64,000 nt of DNA, from assembly GCF_014203705.1 (NCBI RefSeq), contig NZ_JACHJR010000001.1, positions 682,001-746,000 of the forward strand, read 5' to 3'. Source of the stretch: Kitasatospora gansuensis. GTDB lineage: Bacteria; Actinomycetota; Actinomycetes; Streptomycetales; Streptomycetaceae. Positions within the stretch are counted from its first letter, which is position 1. The number at the start of each line of letters is the position of its first letter. This document shows positions 53,718-62,896 of this stretch, in pieces. The notes below the pieces were generated by a model. The model searched no databases. It was not told the origin of the DNA and saw only the letters and a list, made by a program, of their open reading frames with translations. The translations under genes were made by a program, and so were the position numbers.

Positions 53718-56131
53718 GGCGCGGGATCGCCGCCGGGGTGGCGGCGGCGCTGATGTTCGCCGCCATGCTGGTCGGTTCGTTCGGGGTCCTGCTGGAGTCG
53801 GGGCTGCGGGCGCACGGCCAACTCGACCGGTACGCGGGGGCGGTGGCCGTGGTGGCCCGGTCCCAGAGCGTCTCGCACACCACCGGTAGTGGGGAGTCGA
53901 AACAGACCGAGACCCGTCCGCTGACCGAGCGGGCCCGGATCCCCGACGCCGAGGCCGAGGCCGCCAGGCTGCGGGCGGTGCCCGGGGTGACCGGCGTGGT
54001 CAAGGACGTCTCGGTCCCGGTGGTCGACGACCGGGGGCGGCAACTGACCGGCCACGGCTGGGAGTCCGCCGCACTGACCGGCGCCCCGCTCGGCTCGGGA
54101 CGCGCGCCCGTCGGCGACCGCCAGGTCGTCCTGCCCGCCACCGATGGGGCCACGGTCGGCGCCACCGTCCAGCTGCAGACCGACGGCGGGCCGCAGCCGT
54201 TCACCGTCTCCGGGCTGGTGAACGGGGGCGGCGACGTCTACTTCAGCCAGTCGTACGCCGCCGCGCTCAGCGGCCACCCCGGCAGCGCGGACGCGCTGGT
54301 GGTGCTCGGTGGGCCCGGCACCTCGGTGGCGGCGCTGCAGCAGGCCGCCCCCGACCGGGTGGTGGCCACCGGGGCGGCCCGGGGCGACGTGGAGCACCCG
54401 GCCGTCCCCGCCGCCCGGGCGGATCTGATCGGCATCTGCGGGTCCATCGGCGGCGTCGCCCTGATGGTCACGCTGCTGGTGGTGACCTCGCTGCTGGAGA
54501 TGTCGGTCCGGGACCGGGTCCGCGAGCTCGCGGTGATGCGCGCCGTCGGTGCGACGCCCCGTCAGGTGCGCCGGCTGATCGTCCGGGGCACGCTGAAGGT
54601 CGCGGTGCCGGCCGCCGCCGTCGGCGGGGTGCTTTCGCTGGGCAGCGGGGCGCTGCTGCACCGGCTGATGACCAGTCGGGGCGGGCTGCCCCCGGAGCTG
54701 GCCCTGACGCCGGGTCCGCTGCCGGTGGTCGGCGGGATGCTGGTCACGGTGCTCGCCGCCGTCGGCGCGGCCTGGCTGGCCGCGCGGCGGGTCTCCCGGA
54801 TCCGTCCGGTGGAGGCGCTCGGCGAGGCCGCCACCGAGCCGACCCGGCTGCCGCGCTGGCGGATGGTCACCGGTCTGGTGTTCCTGGTGCTGGGTCTGGC
54901 GATGGCCGCGGTGGCGTTCACCCTCGGCGGGCAGGCGGCGGTGGCCGCGATGAGCGGCCTGGTGATGTCACTGATCTGGGCCACCGCGCTGCTCGGGCCG
55001 TGGATCGCCCGGGGCGGGATCCGGCTGCTCAGCATGCCGCTGCGGCTGGTCTCCCCGGTCTCCGGGCGGCTCGCCTCGGACGGGGCGCGGGCAGCGGCGG
55101 TCCGGATGGCGACGGTGATCACGCCGATCGCGCTGGCGGTCTCGTTCGGCGCCGGCCAGCTGTTCGTGCAGACCTCCGTGGTGAACGCCACCCGGGTCCA
55201 GGCCACCGTCGGGCTGCGCGCCGACCAGGTGCTGGTCTCGGACGGACCCGGCATCCCGCACCGGGCGTACCAGGCCGCCCAACAGACGGTCGGTCAGGCC
55301 CCGGTGACGGCGGTGAAGCGGACCACCGTGGTCAAGGTGGTGGGCAGTCAGCTCCAGTCGCTGGCCGCCCAGGGCATCGAGGGCAGCACCGCGACCCTCG
55401 ACCCCGACGTGACGTCGGGTTCACTGGCCGGGCTGGCGCGGCCGAACACCGTCGCGCTCGGCGCCGACGTCGCGGGCGGTACCGAGGTCGGCACGACCAC
55501 CTCGCTCCGGCTCGGCGACGGCACCGAGATCCACCCCGAGGTGGTCGCGGTCTACGGCAGCAGCCTGGGCTTCGGCAGCGTGCTGCTGCCCCGCGCCGAG
55601 GTCGCCGCGCACAGCACCGACGCCGCCCTGGACGACTACCTGCTGGTCGGCGGCCACGCCGACCTCAAGGCGGTCACCGACACCTTCCGGGGCGTGCACA
55701 CCACCTCCGCCCCGGCGTACGGCGAGGCGCTGACCGAACGGGCCAGGCAGAGCGGGCTGGTCGGGCTGCTCGCCTCGGCCGCGATCGCCGGGTTCATCAT
55801 GATCGGCGTGGTCACCACGCTGGCCGTCTCCACCGCCTCCCGGCGCCGCGAGCTCTCGCTGCTCCGGCTGGTCGGGGCGACCCGCCGTCAACTGCTGCGG
55901 ATGCTCCGGATGGAGACCGCCGTGGTGGTCGGCACCGGCACCGTGGTGGGCGCGCTGGTCGCGGCGGCCACCCTGCTGACCTTCGGCGGCGCGGTCACCG
56001 GGCTGGCCACCCTGGCGATCAGCCCGGCGCTCTGCGCGGGCATCGTGGGCGCGGTGGCGGTCGCGGGTGCGGCGGCCGTCCTGCTGCCGGCCCGGGGGCT
56101 GCTGCGCGGGGGGTCGCCGAAGATCGACTGA
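53714..56131 (+). CDS. FtsX-like ABC permease
   Basis: An 805-residue permease with ten predicted helices: one at the N-terminus, extracytoplasmic domains (about 35-225 and about 465-650), and two FtsX cores (RVRELAVMRAVGATPRQVR at about 255-275; RRRELSLLRLVGATRRQLLR at about 712-731). GTG 53714 overlaps the ATPase stop. MacB/FtsX-type permeases act mechanically in export or sensing rather than classical transport. It is the last gene before a strong terminator. Confidence 0.93.
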   Translation: MRRGIAAGVAAALMFAAMLVGSFGVLLESGLRAHGQLDRYAGAVAVVARSQSVSHTTGSGESKQTETRPLTERARIPDAEAEAARLRAVPGVTGVVKDVSVPVVDDRGRQLTGHGWESAALTGAPLGSGRAPVGDRQVVLPATDGATVGATVQLQTDGGPQPFTVSGLVNGGGDVYFSQSYAAALSGHPGSADALVVLGGPGTSVAALQQAAPDRVVATGAARGDVEHPAVPAARADLIGICGSIGGVALMVTLLVVTSLLEMSVRDRVRELAVMRAVGATPRQVRRLIVRGTLKVAVPAAAVGGVLSLGSGALLHRLMTSRGGLPPELALTPGPLPVVGGMLVTVLAAVGAAWLAARRVSRIRPVEALGEAATEPTRLPRWRMVTGLVFLVLGLAMAAVAFTLGGQAAVAAMSGLVMSLIWATALLGPWIARGGIRLLSMPLRLVSPVSGRLASDGARAAAVRMATVITPIALAVSFGAGQLFVQTSVVNATRVQATVGLRADQVLVSDGPGIPHRAYQAAQQTVGQAPVTAVKRTTVVKVVGSQLQSLAAQGIEGSTATLDPDVTSGSLAGLARPNTVALGADVAGGTEVGTTTSLRLGDGTEIHPEVVAVYGSSLGFGSVLLPRAEVAAHSTDAALDDYLLVGGHADLKAVTDTFRGVHTTSAPAYGEALTERARQSGLVGLLASAAIAGFIMIGVVTTLAVSTASRRRELSLLRLVGATRRQLLRMLRMETAVVVGTGTVVGALVAAATLLTFGGAVTGLATLAISPALCAGIVGAVAVAGAAAVLLPARGLLRGGSPKID

Positions 56132-56152
56132 GGTCCCGTCACCCGTGGGCAC

Positions 56153-56187
56153 CGTGCCGGTACGTCCGATCCCCGGACGTACCGGCA
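56153..56187 (+). terminator. Terminator of the ABC transporter operon
   Basis: A perfect 14-bp stem, GTGCCGGTACGTCC with GGACGTACCGGCAC, and a 7-base loop, 21 bases past the permease stop. Confidence 0.9.
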
Positions 56188-56354
56188 CCAATCGTTCCAC
56201 TTGCGCCCGGCGGCCCGGCTCCCGCAGGACGGGCCGTCAGTTCGACCAGTGATAATCCGTTGAACACACAGCACTCGGGGCGATAGGCACTCCCTTCGGG
56301 ACGGTCATCGGGCTGCCCGGCGGAGTCCGCGAACACAGGTGAGAGGGCCGTACC

Positions 56355-57317
56355 ATGACGTTTTTCCGGTGGAGATCGCGCGACCGGAGCGTGCCGCCCG
56401 CGGTCGATCCCGCCTACGGCAACGAGACCCTGGCCCTGATGCTCCGCCAGGCCGAGGCAGGCGACTGGCTCGCCCTGCGCGCGAGCCTCACCGCGATCCA
56501 GGACCCGGCCGAGTTCACCTGGATGGTGGCAGGGGTGTCGGAGGTCGGCGGGATCGAGGAGTGGATCCCCGAGGCGGCGAGCGGTGAGCCCGACTCGGCG
56601 CTGCCGCTGCTGCTCTCCGGCGCCCGGCAGGTGGCCTGGGCCTGGGAGGCCAGGACCAGGGCATCCTCGCAGCACGTCTCCGAGGACCAGTGGAAGGTGT
56701 TCCGGCAGCGCCTGGAACTCGCCGAGCAGCAGCTGTTCGAGGTGGCCGAGCGGGAGCCGGAGTGGCTCGCCCCCTGGTACTTCCTGCAGATCAGCGGCCG
56801 GGGCGCATCGGTGGACAAGGAGGCCGGCCGGATCCGCTTCGAGGCTGCCGTCCGCCGGTGCCCCGGGCACCTGGGCTCACACCGGGAGCGGCTCCAGCAG
56901 CTGTGCGCCAAGTGGGGCGGATCGCACCAGGAGATGCACGCGTTCGCCCGCAGCTCGATGCTGGCGGCGCCGCCCGGCAGCCCGCTCGGTGAGCTGGTCG
57001 CGCTCGGTCATCTGGAGCACTGGCTCGACCTGCCCTCCGGCGCCGACCGCTCCTACCTGACCAGCCACGACGTGCTCTCGGACCTGCGCGAAGCGCTCCG
57101 CCGCTCGATCCTGCACCCCGACTACGTCCGCCCGGTCGGCTGGCAGTCCGCGTACAACACCTTCGCCATGGCATTCGCCCTGGCGGGCGAGACCTGGACC
57201 GCCCGGCAGCTCTTCGAGGCCGTCGGCAGTACCGTCACCAGCTCCCCCTGGCGGTACCTGAACGGCGACGACCCCGCCAAGGCGTTCACCGCACTCCGGG
57301 ACCACTGCGCGAAGTAG
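56355..57317 (+). CDS. Hypothetical protein upstream of HSP90 gene
   Basis: A 320-residue soluble, mostly helical protein (MTFFRWRSRDRSVPPAVDPA...). Recurring helix pairs such as ALMLRQAEAGDWLALRASLTA and LELAEQQLFEVAEREPEW, then APWYFLQISGRG suggest a TPR-like alpha-solenoid; no catalytic motif is visible. It resembles DUF4034-type proteins only loosely. It lies 48 bases before the HSP90 gene on the same strand and likely belongs to the same transcript, suggesting an accessory role with the chaperone. Confidence 0.75.
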   Translation: MTFFRWRSRDRSVPPAVDPAYGNETLALMLRQAEAGDWLALRASLTAIQDPAEFTWMVAGVSEVGGIEEWIPEAASGEPDSALPLLLSGARQVAWAWEARTRASSQHVSEDQWKVFRQRLELAEQQLFEVAEREPEWLAPWYFLQISGRGASVDKEAGRIRFEAAVRRCPGHLGSHRERLQQLCAKWGGSHQEMHAFARSSMLAAPPGSPLGELVALGHLEHWLDLPSGADRSYLTSHDVLSDLREALRRSILHPDYVRPVGWQSAYNTFAMAFALAGETWTARQLFEAVGSTVTSSPWRYLNGDDPAKAFTALRDHCAK

Positions 57318-57365
57318 GTCCGTCCCACCCTGATCCGCCCGCACCGACCGAAAGAGCCAGCACCG

Positions 57366-59237
57366 GTGTCCCCTTCCGAAAGCCCCACGGCCGCCCACAC
57401 CTTCCAGGTGGACCTGCGCGGCCTGGTGGACCTGCTCTCGCACCACCTCTACTCCAGCCCGCGGGTCTACCTGCGTGAGCTCCTGCAGAACGCGGTGGAC
57501 GCGATCTCCGCCCGCCAGGCGCTCGACCCGGCCTCGCCCGCCACCATCACCGTGGTGGCCGACGGCCGGCTGTCGGTCACCGACACCGGGGTCGGCCTGA
57601 CCGAGGCTGACGTGCACACCTTCCTGGCCACCATCGGCCGCAGCTCCAAGCGGGACGCCGACGGGCGGCTGGACGGGGCCGGACTGGCCTCCGCGCGCGG
57701 GGACTTCATCGGTCAGTTCGGCATCGGCCTGCTGGCCTGCTTCGTGGTGGCCGACGAGATCACCGTGGTCACCCGCTCCGCCGCCGCCCCGGACGCCCCG
57801 GTGATCGAGTGGCGCGGCAGCTCGGACGGCCGGTACACCATCACCACCCTGCCGTCCGCCGCCAAGCCCGAGCCCGGCACCACGGTCACCCTGGTCCCGC
57901 GCGCGGACGCCGCCGAGTGGACCGCGGCCGGCCAGGTGGTCGAACTCGCCCGCCACTACGGCAGTCTGCTGCGCCGTCAGGTCACCGTGGTCGACGGCCG
58001 CGGCACCGCCACCACGGTCAACGTCACCGCACCCTGGGCCGCACACCACGGCTCTCCGCTGGCCCGCCGGGACGCGCTGACCGCGTACTGCCGCTCGACC
58101 TTCGACTTCACCCCGCTGGACAGCATCGAGCTCGACCTGCCGCTGGTCGGCCTGCGCGGGGTGGCGTACGTGCTGCCCGACGCCGTGCCGCCGTCCCGCC
58201 GGGCCGGGCACCGGGTGCACCTCAAGGGCATGCTGGTCTCCGACCAGGCGGACGAACTGCTGCCGGACTGGGCCTTCTTCGTCCGCTGCGTGGTGGACGC
58301 CGACAGCCTGCGGCCGACCGCCTCCCGCGAGGGGCTGTACGCGGACGAGACGCTGGCCGCCGTCCGGGACGCGCTCGGCGCCCGGATCAGGGACTGGCTG
58401 ACCGGCCTGTCCGCCAGCGACCCGGCGCTGCTGCACCGCTTCATCAGCGTGCACCACCTGGCCGTCAAGTCCCTTGCCAGGCACGACGACGAGCTGCTGA
58501 AGATGCTGTTGCCGTGGCTCCCATTCGAGACCACCGACGGCAATGTCACGCTGGACGAGTTCGCCCGCTCGCACCCGGTGATCCTAGTGGCCCGTACCGT
58601 CGAGGAGTTCCGTCAGGTCGCCCCGATCGCGGGTGCGGCCGGGCTCGGCGTGGTCAACGGCGGGTACACCTACGACCGCGACCTGGTGCACCGGCTGCCG
58701 GAGATCCGGCCCGGCAGCTCGGTGGCCGACCTCGACCCGGGCACGGTGACCGCGCACCTGGACACCGTCGCCCCGGAGGCCGAGCTCGCCGCGGCCGGCT
58801 TCCTGGCGATCGCCCGCGAGGTGGTCGGCCGGTTCGACTGCGACGTCGCGCTGCGCTCCTTCCACCCGGCCAGCGCCCCGGCCCTGCTGCTGGACAACCG
58901 GGAGGCCAGGCACGAGCGCACCCGGGCCCAACTGGCGGACGACGCCGACGGGTTGTGGGCCGACATCCTCGGCTCGCTGCGGGCCGAGGTGCCGCGCGCC
59001 CAGCTGGTGCTGAACCACCTCAACCCGCTGGTCCGCCGGGCTGCCTCGATTGGCCACCGGGAACTGGTGGTGACGGCCGTCGAGGCGCTGTACGGGCAGG
59101 CCGTGCTGCTGACCCGCCGTCCGCTGCGGGCCAGCGAGAGCGCGCTGCTCAACCGCTCGTTCATCAGCCTGCTCGACCACGCCATGCTCGGCCACGAGGC
59201 GATCGCGCCGCAGATCACGCCGCAGGAGGAGTCGTAA
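57366..59237 (+). CDS. HSP90-family chaperone
   Basis: A 623-residue HSP90 homologue of HtpG length. The GHKL ATPase domain has LYSSPRVYLRELLQNAVDA (helix with the Mg-binding Asn), TDTGVGLTE, and GQFGIGLLACFVVADE; the middle domain and a C-terminal dimerisation part (LNHLNPLVRR) follow. Several usually invariant HtpG residues differ (for example the N-terminal segment HTFQVDLRGLVDLLSHHL), so it is a divergent paralogue. Start is GTG. The C-terminus ends ITPQEES, a short acidic tail; in eukaryotes such tails bind TPR co-chaperones, and here the next gene encodes a large TPR-like protein overlapping the stop by one base. Confidence 0.93.
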   Translation: MSPSESPTAAHTFQVDLRGLVDLLSHHLYSSPRVYLRELLQNAVDAISARQALDPASPATITVVADGRLSVTDTGVGLTEADVHTFLATIGRSSKRDADGRLDGAGLASARGDFIGQFGIGLLACFVVADEITVVTRSAAAPDAPVIEWRGSSDGRYTITTLPSAAKPEPGTTVTLVPRADAAEWTAAGQVVELARHYGSLLRRQVTVVDGRGTATTVNVTAPWAAHHGSPLARRDALTAYCRSTFDFTPLDSIELDLPLVGLRGVAYVLPDAVPPSRRAGHRVHLKGMLVSDQADELLPDWAFFVRCVVDADSLRPTASREGLYADETLAAVRDALGARIRDWLTGLSASDPALLHRFISVHHLAVKSLARHDDELLKMLLPWLPFETTDGNVTLDEFARSHPVILVARTVEEFRQVAPIAGAAGLGVVNGGYTYDRDLVHRLPEIRPGSSVADLDPGTVTAHLDTVAPEAELAAAGFLAIAREVVGRFDCDVALRSFHPASAPALLLDNREARHERTRAQLADDADGLWADILGSLRAEVPRAQLVLNHLNPLVRRAASIGHRELVVTAVEALYGQAVLLTRRPLRASESALLNRSFISLLDHAMLGHEAIAPQITPQEES

Positions 59238-62134
59238 TGCTGGACACCCAGGACGCCGTACTGGAGGCCCTGCGGGCCAACGACGGCCTGCCGTACGGGC
59301 GGCCCCGCACGGTCACCGCCGAGGAACTCGTCGCGGCGGCCGAGCAGTTCGACGACCCCGCGCTGCTGGTCGCCGCGCTGCTCGACCTGATGGAGGCGTA
59401 CGAGTACGACGGCGAGCAGCGCAAGTCCCCGGTGGTCTTCGCCCGGGTCCTGCAGCTCTGGGACAAGAACCCGGAGGACTTCGACGAGTGGGCCGCGCGG
59501 CAGGTGTTCTGGCGCTTCAAGTGGGTGGCCTCCGCCCTGCTGAGCGTTCCTGACGTGCCGTTGACCGCCGTGCGGCGCTGGCACACCGAGATGCGCGACC
59601 GCTACCTGGCCGCCGGGCACGGGCTCCAGCCGTACTACGCCCAGCGGTTCCACCTCGCCGCGCACCTCGGGGACGACCGCCCCGAGACCTTCGAGCTGTG
59701 GGCCGGACGGGGCCGGACCGAGTACAGCGACTGCTTCGCCTGCGAGATCCGGGCCCAGGCGATCCACCACGCGCGCGGCGGGGACGACGCCCGGGCACTG
59801 GAGGTGTGGCAGCCGGTCTTCGACGGGCACCGCACCTGCGCCGAGGAGCCGTACACCAGCCACGCGCACGCGCTGCTGCCACTGCTGCGGCAGGGCCGGA
59901 CCGAGGAGGCGGTCTCCAGCCACCTGGTCGGCTACCGGTTCGCCCGGGGCAAGTCCAGCACCGCCGAACAGATCGGCCTGCACCTGGAGTTCTGCGCGCT
60001 CTCCGGCAACGAGGCGCGCGGTCTTGAGATCCTGGCGGAGAACCGCGACCTGTTCGGCGGGCACGGCGACCCGCTGGCCCGGCTGGAGTTCCTGGTCGGG
60101 GTCGAGCTGCTGTGCGCCGGGCTGGCCGAGCGCGGGCACCGGGAGCTGACGGTCAGTGGGCCGCCCGGGACGAACTGGACGGTGGACACGCTGCTGGCCC
60201 AGGTCCGTTCCGAGGCAAAGGAGTTGGCGGACCGGTTCGACGTCCGCAACGGCACCGGCGCGGTCGGCGCCCGGCGCCGGCAGCGGCTGGCCCAGCGCCC
60301 GCTGCTGACCGAGCCGCTCGCCCTCGGCGTGCGGGCCGCGGCCGTACAGGCGTCGGCACCGACCGCCCCGGCCGACCGCCCGCCGGTCGAGCCGGTCCCC
60401 GAGGACCTGCGGGGTCTGGTGCTGCGGGCCCGCACGCTGCGCACCACCGGGCACCCCGACAGCGATCTGCTCTGGCACCGGGTCGGCGAGCTGATCGGCG
60501 CCGACGACTACGTCCACCCCGAGGACCCCGAGCTCGGCACCCTGGACCGGCTGGCGGCCGAGGTCGCCATGCAGCGGGCCTTCGACGCCGCGGAGGTGGA
60601 CGACCTGGAGCTGTCCCGGGCCGAACTCACCGCCGCGCAGGCCGGGTTCGAGGCCGCCGGACTGCCCGCCCAGGTGCTGGCGGTGCGCTCCAGGCTGCTG
60701 GTCCTCGGCCTGGACCAGGACGGCTGGGCCGCCGACTGGGCGGCGCTGGAGGGCGTGCTCACCGAGAGCGAAGCGCTGTACGCCACCGACCCGGCCGGAC
60801 CGGCCGACGGTCATCTGACCGTCCTCCAGTGCCACGCGCTGGCGGCGCACCGGGAGTTGATCGCCGCACTGCCGGAGCCGCCCCAGGAGCAGGCCGAGCG
60901 GTTCGACACCGTCGTGGCCCGCTACCGGCGGGAGAGCGAGGCGCACGGCAACAGCCGCCGGGTGGCCACCTCGCACCAGTACGTCGCCGACGCGCACGCC
61001 CGGCAGGGGCTGACCGACTCCGCCGAGGCCGAGCTGCGGCAGGCCAGGGAGCTGCTCGAACAGGCCGAACTCCCGTGGCTGGAGCCCCGGGTGCTGGTCC
61101 AGCTGGCCCAGCTCGGCTTCCTGCGCGGCGAGCCGGGCGATGGCGTCCCGCTGCTGCACCGGGCGCTGTCCGAGGCGGCCCGCTGGGGCGAGACCTCCTT
61201 CCCCTTCGGGCCGACGTACGCGCTGCTCGGGCACGCCTGCAAGCACCTCGGGGACACCGGCGGCGCGATCCGGGCGCTCTCCGAGGCCGCGGCCAGGTTC
61301 GACCGGGCCGGTGACGGCGCCGAGGCCGCCCAGGTCCGGCTGCAGCTCGCGGAGGCGCTGCGGGAGAGCGGCCGGCTGCCCGACGCGGTCGCCGTCCTGG
61401 AGTCGGTGCTGCTCGCGCCGGACGCCGCCGAGCTGGACGAGCGGCTGCGGGCGCAGGTCCGACTCGACCTGGCCCGTGGGCTGTTCACGCTGGGCGAGCA
61501 CCGCGCGGCGGCCGAGGAGTACCTCGGCCTGGCCGACGCGGTGGCCGGCTGGGAGGACCAGGACACCCACACCATGGTGGCCGGCGAGGCGACCGTCGCG
61601 CTGGCCGAGGCCGGTCTCTGGGAGGCCGCCGGCACCGCCCTGGAGCGGACCCTCGCCTCGCACCGGACGGCGCCCAGGACCGAGCAGGTGCTCGCGGTCC
61701 TGCGCGAGTTCGCCCGGCTCACGGTGGCGGCCCAGGGCCCGGACGGGCTGCCCGTCGCGCTGGAGCGGCTGGCCGAGGCCGAGCGGGTGCGCGAGCAGGC
61801 CGGGCAGGACGGCGAGGAGCTGCCCTTCTGGCAGCTGGACGCCGCGCTGCACTACGAGCGAGCCCGGGTGAACGCGATGGCCGACCAGGGCGAACCGGCA
61901 CTGGCGGCCGCCGAGTTGGCGATTGCCGGCTACCAGGCGGGCGGACCTGACGGTGAGCCACCCCGGGCCGAGGCGGTCCGGCTGGCCGCCCTGGTCGAGG
62001 GGCGCACGCTCGGGCGCACGGATGCGGCCCGGGCGCGCCTGGCGGCCGGCATCCAGCGCTGCCAACAGGCCGGACTGACCGAGGAGGCCCGCGAGTTGAC
62101 GGCCGTTCGGGACCGGATGGCCGAGAACAGCTGA
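59237..62134 (+). CDS. Large TPR-like helical-repeat protein paired with HSP90
   Basis: A 965-residue protein almost entirely of helix-turn-helix repeats. The N-terminal 330 residues are an atypical solenoid (QRKSPVVFARVLQLWDKNP, AVRRWHTEMRDRY), then after a Pro-rich hinge (about 355-390) a C-terminal TPR array with typical pairs such as DSAEAELRQARELLEQAEL, GGAIRALSEAAARFDRAGD and GEHRAAAEEYLGLAD. No catalytic motif is visible. The ATG overlaps the HSP90 TAA stop (TAATG) with GGAGGA upstream, so the two proteins are made together. A scaffold or client-recruiting co-chaperone for HSP90 is inferred. Confidence 0.88.
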   Translation: MLDTQDAVLEALRANDGLPYGRPRTVTAEELVAAAEQFDDPALLVAALLDLMEAYEYDGEQRKSPVVFARVLQLWDKNPEDFDEWAARQVFWRFKWVASALLSVPDVPLTAVRRWHTEMRDRYLAAGHGLQPYYAQRFHLAAHLGDDRPETFELWAGRGRTEYSDCFACEIRAQAIHHARGGDDARALEVWQPVFDGHRTCAEEPYTSHAHALLPLLRQGRTEEAVSSHLVGYRFARGKSSTAEQIGLHLEFCALSGNEARGLEILAENRDLFGGHGDPLARLEFLVGVELLCAGLAERGHRELTVSGPPGTNWTVDTLLAQVRSEAKELADRFDVRNGTGAVGARRRQRLAQRPLLTEPLALGVRAAAVQASAPTAPADRPPVEPVPEDLRGLVLRARTLRTTGHPDSDLLWHRVGELIGADDYVHPEDPELGTLDRLAAEVAMQRAFDAAEVDDLELSRAELTAAQAGFEAAGLPAQVLAVRSRLLVLGLDQDGWAADWAALEGVLTESEALYATDPAGPADGHLTVLQCHALAAHRELIAALPEPPQEQAERFDTVVARYRRESEAHGNSRRVATSHQYVADAHARQGLTDSAEAELRQARELLEQAELPWLEPRVLVQLAQLGFLRGEPGDGVPLLHRALSEAARWGETSFPFGPTYALLGHACKHLGDTGGAIRALSEAAARFDRAGDGAEAAQVRLQLAEALRESGRLPDAVAVLESVLLAPDAAELDERLRAQVRLDLARGLFTLGEHRAAAEEYLGLADAVAGWEDQDTHTMVAGEATVALAEAGLWEAAGTALERTLASHRTAPRTEQVLAVLREFARLTVAAQGPDGLPVALERLAEAERVREQAGQDGEELPFWQLDAALHYERARVNAMADQGEPALAAAELAIAGYQAGGPDGEPPRAEAVRLAALVEGRTLGRTDAARARLAAGIQRCQQAGLTEEARELTAVRDRMAENS

Positions 62135-62153
62135 TCCTCTGTCTGCGCAGCAC

Positions 62154-62187
62154 CGAAGGTCCGTGCCCCTCCGGGCACGGACCTTCG
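62154..62187 (+). terminator. Terminator of the HSP90 cassette
   Basis: A perfect 15-bp stem, CGAAGGTCCGTGCCC with GGGCACGGACCTTCG, and a 4-base loop, 19 bases past the helical-repeat gene stop. Confidence 0.92.
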
Positions 62188-62311
62188 GGCTGTCAAGACC
62201 CGGGCCGGGTGGACGTTTGCGCACTCTGGAAGAAGTTTCGGGCGGTCCGACCTGGGCAGTCTGGTGCCCCCGACGCGAGTGCAACCCTCGCATCGCTCCC
62301 CCGGAGGTCCC

Positions 62312-62896
62312 ATGACCGAGCTGCTCAAGCCAGCCACCACCGCACAACCCAGAGGACTTCTGGACCAGTTGAACGGGCCACATCACCGGGCCGCCCTCAA
62401 CGTCTTTCTGTTCATCGTCATCGCCCACTGGGCCGAACACCTCACCCAGGCGTACCAGATCTGGGTGCTCGACTGGCCGCTGCCCAAGTCCAAGGGCATG
62501 CTCGGCCTGGCCTACCCCTGGCTGGTCACCTCCGAGTGGATGCACTACGGCTACGCGCTGATCATGCTGATCGGCCTGTTCACGCTGCGCCGGGGCTTCG
62601 TCGGCCGGAACCGGGCCTGGTGGACAGCAGCGTTGGTGATCCAGTTCTGGCACCACATCGAGCACCTGCTGCTCTTCGTCCAGGCGCAGAGCGGGCACTT
62701 CCTGTTCGGCAAGCCGGTGGCCACCAGCCTGCTCCAACTGGTGTTCCCCCGGGTCGAGTTGCACCTGTTCTACAACACCGTGGTGTTCCTGCCGATGGTG
62801 ATCGCGATGTACCTGCACCTGCGGCCGAACGCCGCCGAGCTGGCCGAGTCCAGCTGCAGCTGCCATCCCGCCGAGCGCCAACTGGCCGACGCGTGA
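62312..62896 (+). CDS. His-rich integral membrane protein
   Basis: A 194-residue membrane protein with about five helices. Histidines fall at helix ends and interiors: IAHWAEHLTQAYQIW, SEWMHYGYALIML, FWHHIEHLLLFVQ and VELHLFYNTVVFL. Such HxxH/HHxxH patterns in membrane helices suggest a metal or heme site. The tail has a Cys pair (SCSCHPAERQ). No family recognised with confidence. GGAGG four bases upstream fixes the start. The CopC-like gene overlaps its stop by four bases (GTGA), so a joint role, possibly copper handling, is inferred. Confidence 0.8.
   Translation: MTELLKPATTAQPRGLLDQLNGPHHRAALNVFLFIVIAHWAEHLTQAYQIWVLDWPLPKSKGMLGLAYPWLVTSEWMHYGYALIMLIGLFTLRRGFVGRNRAWWTAALVIQFWHHIEHLLLFVQAQSGHFLFGKPVATSLLQLVFPRVELHLFYNTVVFLPMVIAMYLHLRPNAAELAESSCSCHPAERQLADA

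Noticed and set aside
57809..59236. In-frame upstream extension of the helical-repeat gene inside the HSP90 gene
   Set aside because: The extra sequence is Arg-rich shadow of the HSP90 frame; ATG 59237 has a strong GGAGGA and a natural protein start.
58670..62881. 1403-residue minus-strand open frame
   Set aside because: Composed of Gly/Gln/Val/Arg repeats with no recognisable domain, antisense to HSP90, helical-repeat and membrane protein genes.
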